A stretch of DNA of 64,000 bases, from positions 992,001 to 1,056,000 of the forward strand of contig JAGTXO010000005.1 in the NCBI GenBank assembly GCA_019448385.1. Reading direction: 5' to 3'. The stretch is from Diacronema lutheri. Lineage: Eukaryota > Haptophyta > Pavlovophyceae > Pavlovales > Pavlovaceae. Position numbers and translations under genes: made by a program. Positions 49,451-59,100 of this stretch are shown here, piece after piece. Below the pieces are notes generated by a model. The model made no database searches and had not been told where the DNA came from. It saw only the letters and a program-made list of their open reading frames with translations. Each line of letters opens with the position of its first letter. The stretch's first letter is position 1.

Positions 49451-50431
49451 ATGCAGCGCGCGCGCCTCGGCCAGCAGCTCGGCAGGCGGCTGCTGAGCGG
49501 CTCGGCCTGGCCGGGCTACTCGGCGAAGCCGCCGTTCCCCGCCGTGAGCAAGGCGACCAAGGTCATCTGCCAGGGCTTCACGGGCCGGCAGGGCACCTTC
49601 CACAGCGAGCAGGCCATCGCGTACGGCACGCAGATGGTGGGCGGCGTCTCGCCCAAGAAGGCCGGCTCGCAGCACCTCGGCCTGCCCGTCTTCGCCAACG
49701 TGTCGGACGCGATGCGGCAGACGGGCGCAACGGCGTCCGTCATCTACGTCCCGCCGCCCGGCGCCGCCGCCGCCTGCCTTGAGGCGATCGAGGCCGAGAT
49801 CCCCCTCGTCGTGTGCATCACCGAGGGCATCCCACAGCACGACATGGTCAAGGTGAAGTCGGCGCTGCTCTCGCAGAACAAGACGCGGCTTATCGGGCCC
49901 AACTGCCCGGGCATCATCAAGCCGGGCGAATGCAAGATTGGCATCATGCCCGGCTACATCCACACGCCGGGCAAGATCGGGATCGTTTCGCGCTCGGGCA
50001 CGCTCACGTACGAGGCAGTCGGCCAGACGACCGCGCAGGGCCTCGGGCAGACCATGTGCATCGGCATCGGCGGCGACCCGTTCAACGGGACCAACTTTAT
50101 CGACTGCCTCGACTATTTTTTGCAAGACCCCGAGACCAAGGGGATTGTCATGATCGGCGAGATCGGCGGCACGGCCGAGGAGGAGGCGTGCGACTTCATT
50201 GCCGCGCACGCCAACAAGAAGCCGATTGTCGGCTTTATCGCCGGCCTCACCGCGCCGCCAGGCAGGCGCATGGGTCACGCGGGGGCGATCGTCTCGGGTG
50301 GCTCGGGCGGGGCCGGCGACAAGATCAAGAAGATGGAGTCCGTCGGGATCAGCGTGACGCCGTCCCCTGCCAAGATTGGCGTGACGATGGTGTCCGCCTA
50401 CAAGGAATTCTACGGCTCGCTCGACAAGTAG
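49451..50431 (+). CDS. SUCLG1: Succinyl-CoA ligase subunit alpha, mitochondrial
   Basis: A 326-residue single-exon protein from ATG 49451, whose first ~28 residues ([20 protein letters not shown]) are a typical mitochondrial presequence; earlier in-frame codons were not needed. CoA-binding domain: [35 protein letters not shown] and [20 protein letters not shown]. Ligase domain: [34 protein letters not shown] and [17 protein letters not shown]. The phosphorylated active-site His lies in [14 protein letters not shown]. It makes ATP or GTP from succinyl-CoA in the TCA cycle with a beta subunit not in this window. A 14-G run starts 3 nt after the stop codon. Confidence 0.97.
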   Translation: MQRARLGQQLGRRLLSGSAWPGYSAKPPFPAVSKATKVICQGFTGRQGTFHSEQAIAYGTQMVGGVSPKKAGSQHLGLPVFANVSDAMRQTGATASVIYVPPPGAAAACLEAIEAEIPLVVCITEGIPQHDMVKVKSALLSQNKTRLIGPNCPGIIKPGECKIGIMPGYIHTPGKIGIVSRSGTLTYEAVGQTTAQGLGQTMCIGIGGDPFNGTNFIDCLDYFLQDPETKGIVMIGEIGGTAEEEACDFIAAHANKKPIVGFIAGLTAPPGRRMGHAGAIVSGGSGGAGDKIKKMESVGISVTPSPAKIGVTMVSAYKEFYGSLDK

Positions 50432-50434
50432 AGC

Positions 50435-50448
50435 GGGGGGGGGGGGGG
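50435..50448. repeat. 14-nt G homopolymer 3 nt after the SUCLG1 stop
   Basis: G-run on the transcribed strand at the very start of the 3' untranslated region. Confidence 0.9.
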
Positions 50449-50678
50449 AACACAGCTTGGATCACCCCGCGGGTGATCATTCGGATCGTTCGGCAGACGC
50501 CAGCGCCCGCGCACATCCTTTGTGAGGCCACATCCTCGTCGTCCGAGCGCGTCTGGCCGCCTGCTCTGGCCGCCTGCTCCGGCCATGCTTCCCTCCCTCG
50601 AGTCATGATCCCAAGGTGATCGGAAAACCCCTCGCCGCGAACAAAAATGGCGACACGGCGATTCAGCGGACAACGAGG

Positions 50679-52453
50679 ATGAGTCGTGGCCGCGGGCGTG
50701 GCTTGCCGCCCAGGTTGTGCCTCGTGCTGGCCGCGCTCGTAGTGGTCGTGGTCGCCACTTCGCTAGCCGCCATGTTCCACGCGCGCGTTGGCGATGGTAC
50801 GGTCGGCCACGCTCGCCCGCACGCTAGCGCACCAGCGTCAACGCCCGGCGAGCGATTGCCGGTGGTGGCGCCCAACGCCGGATCAAGGTCGATTACCGAC
50901 GCGGAGCGCGTGCGCAATTTGATCGTCAAGCGTATCGATAGCGCCGCCCACGCGCGCTACGCGCAGCCCGAGCTCAAGCCGGCACGGTACACGCACGTCG
51001 TGGGCGAGATTGCGCGCGGCTACGACCTGCTCGTGCTGCACGAGGCGACGCTCGACGCGGCGACCGAGCGCTGCACCGAGGACCCGCGCTGCCAGGGCCT
51101 CAGCTTCGCCGCCGCCGTGCCGGACACGAAGCGCGCGCTCGAGATCGTGCTCAAGACGTCGCGGATCGCGTCGCCGCGCGGGGGGTATTGGTCGTGGATC
51201 AAGCCAATCGCGGCGGCGCCGGCCGGTGCGCGGCGCGCGGTGGGCCGCATTACGGTGGCGCCCGGCGGCAGCAATGCGCACGCTTCGATCACCGGGGCGC
51301 TGCAGCCGCGCGAGGTGGCGCTCGACGTGACGCTCGTGACGCAGACGAGTGTCGAGCGCCTGTGGATGCTCAAGAAGCTGTGCGATGTGTGGGATGGGCC
51401 GGTTTCCGCCGCAGTCTTCGTGGTGGGCAACCAGCTGGCGGACGCGACGGCCGAGATGGAGCGCAGTATGTGCGCGCGCAAGGGGCACGTCGCCTACCTG
51501 CACGGCCGGCACGCGGACAACTACCCGGTGAACGCGCTACGCAACAAGGCGCGCCAGTGGGTGACGACGTCGCACTGGATGCTCACCGACGTCGACCTGT
51601 GGCCCAGTATGGGCGCGCACGCCACGCTCCTCCGCCTACTGCGCGAGCCATGGGCGGCCCACCGAAAGGTAGCCATCGTGCTGCCCGCGTTTGCGACGCG
51701 ACACCACGATGTGAACAGGATGCCCGCCAACCTCGAGTCGCTCGCGCGCTGCATCGGCCGGCGCGAGTGCTACTGCTTCAAGGGCTACCCCGGCGCGATC
51801 CCCGCGCACCACCTGACGACCAACTACCCTTACTGGTGGCACCAGACCACGCGTCCGGCCGGCGAGTCGAGCGTGTACAAGGTGCCATGCTTTGACACGA
51901 TCGTGTGGGAGCCCTACACGCTTCTGCCAAACGCGCGCACCACGCCCCTCTTTGACGAGCGCTTCAACGGCGCGCGCACGCGCGCGCATCACCGCCGTGC
52001 TCGCTGCGTCGTGCGCGGTCGCCGTTGCGCGCCGCGCGCCGCGCGCCGCGCGCCGAGCTGAGCACCGTGCGCGTGCTGCCGTGCGCGCCGTTCCGCCATA
52101 CTGATCTTCCGGCTGCAGGGTATGGCAAGAACAAAATCCAGTTCATCCAGCACCTGCGGATGGCTGGATTCCAGTTCTACGTCGCGCCGCGCGTCTTCCT
52201 CATGCACGCGCACCACGCAAAGTCGCACGCGCGCAACGCGTGGCGGCACCACAAGGTGGCGATGGACCGGCTGTTTGGCGAATTTGTCAACGAGATGAGC
52301 CGGATACGCGACCCAAACGCGCTGCCGCTGTGCTCCGAGCGGCTGCCGCAGTTCACCAACATCCTGCGCTACTCGGGCGACCAGCGCGAGCGCACGAGCA
52401 GCACCTCAAGTGGGGCGGACGAGGAAGAGGAGCTCATAGAGCCGGGGCGCTAA
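50679..52453 (+). CDS. GT49-type (LARGE/B4GAT1-like) Golgi glycosyltransferase
   Basis: Two exons inferred, 50679-51969 and 52119-52453, giving 541 residues. It has type II topology: a short basic N-terminus and a membrane anchor LCLVLAALVVVVVATSLAAM, then a lumenal region with a PAN-like Cys pair segment (ATERCTEDPRCQGLSF). The catalytic domain has VALDVTLVTQTSVERLWMLK, NYPVNALRNKARQW, the DxD-type MLTDVDLWPS near residue 305, and FDERFNGYGKNKIQF across the junction. It ends with FYVAPRVFLMHAHHA, matching the LARGE C-terminal GT49 domain that adds glucuronic acid or related sugars. The intron 51970-52118 would begin GC rather than GT and end GCAG, phase 1. Acceptor sugar unknown. Confidence 0.84.
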
Positions 52454-52569
52454 GCTGTATATACGTAGACAGCCGGCCTTTGTGCTCGCCTGCGTGGCGT
52501 CGCGCGGGCGGCCAACTCGGGTTGGGTGGCGCGAAAGCGCCCGCAACGTCAGGGGGGAGGGGGGAGGAT

Positions 52570-52602
<33 letters not shown>

Positions 52603-52930
52603 CGAGCTCAACCAGCGCCGCCACTGAGCGATCGCGGCACGCGGATCGCGCCGCACTGCGCGCGACGCGCGACGCGCGCGGCGCGGCACGGCGCTCGTAG
52701 GCGGTGTGCAACATATCATTTGCTTGACAGCTAGGGGCGAGGCGGAGCTCGCCGTCCGTCTGCCCAAGCGTCAACGCGTCGCACTCGCGAGCACCGGCCG
52801 AGGAGAGACAGATGAAGCTTCGGCGGCCGGTGGCGCGGGAATGTCGCGCTGTTTTTCATTTCGTTTGAACGGGGCTCGTGCCCCCCCCGTTGTGAGTCCG
52901 TGCGCAGCAGGACGCAGGACCGGGCCCCGC
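52454..52930. other. 477-bp gap with 31-G run and a LARP-like 5' fragment
   Basis: The gap contains an AT-rich spot (TGTATATACGTAGACAG near 52457), a G homopolymer (52570-52600) and a stretch at 52750-52806 similar to exon 1 of the La-motif gene. The frame of the next gene is open across the last ~225 bp, so part may be 5' coding or leader. Nothing else is recognised. Confidence 0.5.
52570..52600. repeat. 31-nt G homopolymer
   Basis: G-run on the plus strand, 117 nt after the stop of the GT49-like gene and well ahead of the next plus-strand gene. Confidence 0.9.
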
Positions 52931-54697
52931 ATGTCCGGCAGCAGCTTGGCGGCGATAGTCGCCAAGCGGGCCCGTCACATCGCTCCGGGCGCAGAGCTGC
53001 CGCATGGCGACCCAACCAACGAGCGGCGCGCCGAGCTGTCCAAGCACCGCACCAGGCTGACGCGTGCGATCGACGACCTCTCCTTTGAGCAGGCCGCGGT
53101 GAACTACGACGCGTGCCTCGACGCGATCAGCGAGGGAGTCGGCAAGTCGCACAACATCTCACAGGAGGAGTGCGAAGTCGAGTCTCTGTGGCTGTGCGAG
53201 ATACTCGAATCGCGAGGGAAGGGCCTGATGCCCATCTCCGCCCCGCCCGCCGATCCGCTCAGCCCGCAGCTCGTGTCGTACATCCCGCCGCCGCCGAAGA
53301 AGAAGGCGCGCACGACGCCCCCTGCGGGCGCGTCGTCCACGCCCGTGGACCACAAGCGGGAGATCGTATCGTGGACCAAGTTCCACCAGATCAACGTGGG
53401 CGACATGAAGATTGCGCAGGAGCTCGCCCTCTCCACCGAGAAGGAGGCGCTCAAGCAGTGCGCCAAGCTCGCCAAGGCGTATGTGACCAACGTCGACAAC
53501 GCGCGCGAGATCGTCCGCGTGCTCATCAAGGAGCAGCCGCAGTTCAACATCGACCCGGAGAAGATTACGTCAGAGCTCGTTACGACGCGCACGGTCAAGT
53601 CCGACCACCTCAAGTTCTGGTACCTCAAGCCCAACTTCAAGGACAAGGACGTTGACCTGCTGCTTCGCGTCGCGCGGCACAAGTCGGGCCTGCTCTGGGA
53701 GATCTCGCAGGGCGTGCACCAGCCGGCGCACTCGTCCGTCAAGGACCTGTCGGCCATCACCGGCATCGCTGGCATCGGCACGCTCACCAGCGCCGCAGCC
53801 ATGTCTGTCGCGGCCAACGCCGCCGCCGCTGCCGAGGCGGCTGCGAATCGGCAGCGTGAGCTCCATCTGAGCTCCGTCGACGAGAACAACGCGCTCGCGC
53901 TCCTCGCCGGCCCGTCGGGCGCGCAGCAGCACCTGTACGCGGCGCAGCATGACGGACAGATCGTCAAGGCCGTCGTCGTGGGCGACACGGGGCTCGAGCT
54001 GAGCTCGATCGGCGCGGGCATGGGCGGCGACGTCGAAGGCGACGGCTCGGTCGGAATGCACGAGCTCAGCTCGATGGGCGGAGCCGACGTGCACGACGGG
54101 CCCGCGTCTATCGCGGGGCTGGGCGTCTCGACGCATGCCGACGCATCCGTCGACACGATGATGCACGCGCACATGTCGGCACACGCCGACGCGCCTATCG
54201 ACGCGCACGCGCACGCCGACTTGATGGCGCAGGGCGGCACGCACGACGTGCAGCCGGGCGAGCACGAGGGTATGGCGCAGGTGCACGTCGCGGGGCCGGA
54301 GCACATGGGCCAGGAGCACATGTCCATCTCGTATCACGAGCAGCACCACCTGCAGCCGCACGAGCAGCACCTCGCCGCGCGCGAGCCACACTTGCACGCG
54401 CACGAGCAGCACCACCTCAGCCAGCTGCAGATTGGCCACCTGCACGCGCACGAGCAGCACCACCTGCAGTCCACCGAGCAGCATATGCACCAGCTGCACG
54501 CGTACGAGCAGCAGATGCACCAGCTGCACGCGCACGAGCAGCACCTGAGCGCGCATGACGAGCAGCACGACCACGTGCAGATCGGCCACCACGACCTGAC
54601 GGCCGAGCCGCACGACGGCGCGCACGACATGACCGCAGACGTTGCGCATATGGTCCACACGGGCGATGTGGGCATGGTGGACATGCAAGGCATGTGA
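52931..54697 (+). CDS. Unknown protein with His-rich repeat tail
   Basis: A 588-residue single-exon frame from ATG 52931 (an ATG at about 52841 would extend it). The N-terminal half looks globular and constrained: VSWTKFHQINVGDMKIAQEL, KQCAKLAKAYVTNVDNAREI, VRVLIKEQPQFNIDPEKITS and HLKFWYLKPNFKDKDVDLLL, following a basic patch PPPPKKKARTTPP that could be a nuclear signal. The C-terminal third is low complexity, with repeated HAHEQHHL/HEQHLxA units and many Met, His and Asp (about residues 440-588). Such His-rich tails can bind Zn, Ni or Cu. I do not recognise the family. The tail could be structural only. Confidence 0.72.
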   Translation: MSGSSLAAIVAKRARHIAPGAELPHGDPTNERRAELSKHRTRLTRAIDDLSFEQAAVNYDACLDAISEGVGKSHNISQEECEVESLWLCEILESRGKGLMPISAPPADPLSPQLVSYIPPPPKKKARTTPPAGASSTPVDHKREIVSWTKFHQINVGDMKIAQELALSTEKEALKQCAKLAKAYVTNVDNAREIVRVLIKEQPQFNIDPEKITSELVTTRTVKSDHLKFWYLKPNFKDKDVDLLLRVARHKSGLLWEISQGVHQPAHSSVKDLSAITGIAGIGTLTSAAAMSVAANAAAAAEAAANRQRELHLSSVDENNALALLAGPSGAQQHLYAAQHDGQIVKAVVVGDTGLELSSIGAGMGGDVEGDGSVGMHELSSMGGADVHDGPASIAGLGVSTHADASVDTMMHAHMSAHADAPIDAHAHADLMAQGGTHDVQPGEHEGMAQVHVAGPEHMGQEHMSISYHEQHHLQPHEQHLAAREPHLHAHEQHHLSQLQIGHLHAHEQHHLQSTEQHMHQLHAYEQQMHQLHAHEQHLSAHDEQHDHVQIGHHDLTAEPHDGAHDMTADVAHMVHTGDVGMVDMQGM

Positions 54698-54841
54698 GCG
54701 CTCCAACACAGCGCGTCCGGCGCTCTGCGGGCCGAGGCGCGCTTCCTCTCGGACGTGCGGGAGCGGACAGGGCAGGCGCAGACTGCCCTGCATTGCACAG
54801 GACGCATTGATTGACCAAAGCGTCGTGGGAAACGGTGACTG

Positions 54842-55208
54842 CTAGGGCACAGGCCTGCCCGCCTGCTCCCTGAGCGTGGCGAGCCTCGCCTTGATGTGCC
54901 GCACCTCCGACTCGAGAATGCTCCCTGCGAGCGCCTTGTCGTACAGCACGATCGCGTCCGCTGTCTGGCCGCGCTCTGCCAGTGTGTCTGCGAGCAGTCG
55001 CTCGGACTTTGTGCCCCCACCCGCGCCCACCGAGCGGCGGAGCACGTCCTCGGCGGACTCCCAATCGCCAAGCTGCAGCAGGGCGGCGCCCACGCGCTGC
55101 AGCAGCGCGCCGTCTGACAGCCCAAGGCGGAGCGCCTGCTTGAGCGACTGCGGCCGAGGGCGCGCCGCAGAGCACAGGCCGCCCGGGGATGGGGAGTGGG
55201 GCCCCGGT

Positions 55209-55240
<32 letters not shown>

Positions 55241-58200
55241 ATGCGACGCCTGAGCGAGCTCATAGGCGCACGAACGCACACGGGAGGGGCGAGCGCACGC
55301 CGCACAGCCTCGCGCGATCCCGCGCGTGTGCGTACGTGCGCAGCCTCATCCTTGCGCCCGAGCCGCAGCATGAGGAGGCAGAGGTGCGCCCAGACAGCCT
55401 CGTTGCGGTGATTGAGCACGCACGCCTCGGAGAGCGCCTCCTCCGCCTCGCCGGTTGACGCGAGGGCGGCGCACGCGATGCCGACTGTGAGCCACGACGT
55501 TGCCGACGGCGCAAACTTGCACGCGCGCAGCGCCGTGTCGCGCGCGCGCGCCCAGAGCGCGTGTTGCGCGGGACCGGTGGGTGACGCGTCTGCGGCCGCG
55601 AGCGTGAGCTGCGCCGCGCGCAGCAGCAGCGTTGCGTCGCGCGTGTCAGGCGCGGCCGCGAGCGCGGCCGTGTACGCATCCAGCGCCTGCGTGCGCTTGC
55701 CGAGCGCAAGCAGCGCGTGCCCGAGCTCAGCGTGCAGCTCTGCGCGCGGCGGTGCCTTACGCAGCAGGCTCGAGTAGAGCTCGCACGACCTCTCGTACTC
55801 GCGCGCGCCGGCGAGCGCGCGCGCGCGGCAGATGAGCTCACGATCGGTGCCGGCGTGCGGCGGCCCGCCGCTCGCCTCCACGCGCGCGCCAATGCCCTGC
55901 GCGTGCAGCGCGAGCGCGAATTCGACCATCTGCGTGGCGCACAGCGGGACGAGTGCCTCGGCGAGCTGCAGCAGCAGGTCGCTCGCACCCGCGCTGAGCA
56001 CGGCGGCGTGCTTGAAGGCGACCTTTGCGTCGCGCTCGCGCCCCTGCGCGGCGTAGAGCGTTGCGAGCGCGGCCGCGGCGATCGCCGACGTGGGCTCCGC
56101 GTCGGCCGCTGCCTTCAAGTAGGGCTGCGAAAAGGAGGAGGGGTGGCAAAGGCGGCGGAGGGGATGGGAGGCGAGAGATTGGGCGCGGGATGCAATTGGC
56201 AGTGAGCGGAAGATGCGATGGGACAGTGGGCGGGGGCAGACGGCGACGGGCCGTGTTGCGCGCGAGATGGTCAGCCTCGGGGGGGAGAGGGGAGAGGGGT
56301 GGCGGCGTGGCGCACGGACGGCACGCGGCGCATGGCGTGCGCGGCGTGCGCAGCGCGCGGTCTATGCGGTGCCGCACCTCCGCCTCGTCGAGCTTGGCGG
56401 CGCAGAAGAGCGTCGCACCGTACGCGCGGAGCGCGACCGGCTCGTCGGGTGCGATGGCGAGCGCCTCGCGCAGCGCAGCCTCGGCCTTGGCGGGCTCGGC
56501 CGCGCGCAGCAGCAACAGCGCATAATCGAGCCACAGGCCGCCATCGTTGCTCGAGAGGCAGATGCGTTCCTCGTGCAGCGCGCAGCACTTTGCCCAGAGG
56601 CGCTCGCCCTCGCTCTCGGCGGCGAGTCGGAGAAGCTGGTCGAGGCGCGGCTCGAGCGTCGGCACGACGGGCGCGCGCAGCTTGCCGCCGCCCGCCATGC
56701 CGCCCATCGCCGCCGCGACCGCCGCGCGCCCCTCGGCGCTCGCGGCGTGCGCTCCATGCGCGGCGCTCGCGTGCGGCGGCTGGGCGGGGTAGAAATGCGC
56801 GTGCAGCGCGGCGTGCGCGTGCTTGACGAGGTGTACGTAGAGTTCCGAGTAGAAACGGTCGGTCTCAGCGGAGGGCGGCAGCTGGGACTCGTCTGTCCGG
56901 TGGTACGCCTCGCGCACGATCCGGACGACCGCCTTCTTGAGCCGCTCCTTGATGGCGAAGTAGGCGCCGCTGTTGTTGAGCTCGTACAGCAGAGCGCGCC
57001 GCCTCGCCTCGCGCGCGCCGGCCGACTCATCGTCGAGCGGCGCGCGGCCAAACATGCGCGAGAACTCGTCGAGCAGCGCCGCGACCGCCGCCTTCACCTG
57101 CGCCTCGAACTCGGCGCCCGCCGTCTTTGGCTGCAGGGACGGGAGCACGCGCTTGGGAACGAGCTGCGAGATGGTAGGCACGGGAGGCGGCGGAGGGTGC
57201 GGCCGCGGGAAGAGCGGGCGGTCTGTGGTTGCGCTCACGCGCAGCGTCGTGCCGCACGCCGTGTACGGGTGCGGGTACTCGACGGGCTCGGTGGGCAGCT
57301 CGGTTGTGACGGGCGCCTTGCCGCCCTTGGCCTTCGTGTCTTTTTCCTTCGCCTTGCCGTCCTTGGCCTTCGCATCCTTGCCCTTGACGTTCTTGTCCTC
57401 CTTGCCCTCCTTGCCAGGGACAGCGGCCGCAGCGGCGGCGGCGGCGGCGGCTGCCGCCGCTGCAGCCGCCTCCTCGTCCGGCGGGAACTCTGGCGCGAGC
57501 GCGCACTCGGCGGTCGCGCTGAGCGCGTCGAGCGCGACGAGCGGCCCGAGCTGCGCATGAGCGATGGCCGCCCATTTGTTCCTGTTCGCCTCGGGCTCGA
57601 TCAGGTCAGCACGGTGCGGCGCGCGCGAAAGGTGCAGCCTAAGCGGCACGCCCGAGTCGAGCGCGTTTCTCACGTGCTGCGCGCTCGCCGCGGGCAGGAT
57701 GCAGCGTGCCGGCGCCGATGGCGCGTCGGGCCAGGCGATCTGTTGCTCGGAGGCAGTGAACGCGTCGGCCTCTGCGGGTGCGGCCGCTCCGCCGACCGGT
57801 AGCACAGCTGTCAGCGTGTCGGCGGCGGGCGCGCCGTCGGCGGCGGGCGCGCCGTCCCCCGGCTTGAGCAGCGCGCCATCGTAAAAGGTGAGGAGGTACT
57901 CGGCGCCATCGCCGAGCGGGATCGCGGCCGTCACCTTGTAAGCGAACGGATGTGCAGACGCGGGCTGGTCGGCGGGCATCCGCCAAGACGGCGGCAGCGA
58001 GCGGAGGCCGTCGAGCTTGAGCTCGAGAATGCGCAGGCCGCCGTCGTCCGGGTCGAGCTCCTCTGGGTCGACGAGCGGCTGCGAGGCCACAATCGCGACG
58101 AGGAGCACCGGTTTCGGGCGTGCCCCGTCTGCGCCGTCGGGTGCGCCGGCAGACTTTGGCGCGAGCACATGCGTGAGGGGCACGAGCGCCTCAATGCGCT

Positions 58201-58672
58201 TCTCGGAAAGGAGTTTGTCGAGGAACAGCTCGCCCGTGGCGAGCAGCGTCTTGTCGTTCGTCTTGGCCTCTGTTTGGCTCACGCGAAACGTGAGCGGCTG
58301 CGCGATCAGCTCGTTGATCAGCAACTGCGCGGCGGAGCGCGGCGCGCGCGAGTGTGCGGCCTCAGCATCTGCACGCTGCGCGAACATGGAGTGCGCGTTG
58401 CCCGTGCGCATGCTGGGCACACGCGCGCCATACGCGAACGCGCCGGCGCGCACCGCGTCCAGATCGAGCACGAGCTCGTGCGAGTGGTCAAACTTGTGCA
58501 CGCCGGGCTCGATCGACGGCGGTACGGCCGTCGTCTCGATTGCGTCGCCGCGCACAAAAGTGGACGCAACGGCGTTAAACGAGGCGCCGGGGCCGGCGAG
58601 CCCCACCACGTTGCGCGCCTCAAGGATCGAGAGCCTGAACGTCAGCTGCGGCCGGGCCGCCCCCACCTCCAT
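54842..58672 (-). CDS. CFAP70: Cilia- and flagella-associated protein 70
   Basis: Three exons inferred: 56378-58672, 55336-56124 and 54842-55147, giving 1,129 residues (human CFAP70 about 1,121). All junctions are phase 0: introns GTGCGG...CGCAG (253 bp) and GTACGC...CGCAG (188 bp, with a 31-nt C-run on the transcribed strand). The N-terminus has C2-like beta regions (LTFRLSILEARNVVGLAGPG, LRILELKLDGLRSLPPSW). A long Ala/Lys-rich linker follows, then ETDRFYSELYVHLVKHAHAA and a C-terminal TPR array (GGLWLDYALLLLRAAEPAKA, AEPYLKAAADAEPTSAIAAA across a junction, LHAELGHALLALGKRTQALD, GDWESAEDVLRRS). CFAP70 is an outer-dynein-linked axonemal protein that modulates beating. Its ATG is 43 bp from that of mL59. 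Confidence 0.9.
55209..55239. repeat. 31-nt G run (C on the transcribed strand) in CFAP70 intron 2
   Basis: It lies about 60 nt upstream of the intron's 3' splice site on the minus strand, so it reads as a C tract in the transcript. Confidence 0.9.
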
Positions 58673-58715
58673 CGCGAAATAACGGCGAAGCTCCTCTGTG
58701 GCGCGCGGAGGAAAG

Positions 58716-59084
58716 ATGGCGGGCGCACGTCTGGTGATGGGCACGCGAGAATGGCTCGCAAAAGTGGCGCCGCAGACGCAACCGCGGCTCGTCGATGGCA
58801 AGTGGCAGAGGCCGCTGTTGGGCGCTATAGCCCGCTCGCAGATCATCAAGAAAGCGCTCGCGGCGGGCGTCGTCGAGCTCGAGCCCACACGCCCGTATAT
58901 CCCCGTGTTCAAAGGCCACAAGCACGAGCGGCTCGCTCCCATCCGTGAGGCAACGATTGCGGAGAAGATGAAGGCCATGCCCGAGCGAATGCGGGAGCAC
59001 CGCGAAGCACGGCGCAACGCACGGCGCAACCTCAAGCAGCAGGAGCGCGAGAAGAAGGGCCTTCCTCCGTACATTTATGACTGA
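58716..59084 (+). CDS. Mitochondrial large-subunit ribosomal protein mL59-like
   Basis: A 122-residue protein from ATG 58716 (the frame extends to a GTG at 58698). It contains TQPRLVDGKWQRPLLGAIAR, then IIKKALAAGVVELEPTRPY and the hallmark FKGHKHERLAPIREATIAEK followed by MKAMPERMREHREARRNARR, with a short Lys/Arg-rich end. The GHK-x-ER-x(4)-R motif and helix composition match the mL59/MRPL25 family of mitoribosome proteins. Small size, high pI and the lack of low complexity support a real gene. Divergent with CFAP70 and convergent with the decarboxylase gene (16 bp between stops). Confidence 0.72.
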   Translation: MAGARLVMGTREWLAKVAPQTQPRLVDGKWQRPLLGAIARSQIIKKALAAGVVELEPTRPYIPVFKGHKHERLAPIREATIAEKMKAMPERMREHREARRNARRNLKQQEREKKGLPPYIYD

Positions 59085-59100
59085 GCCCCGCCGAGGCGGC

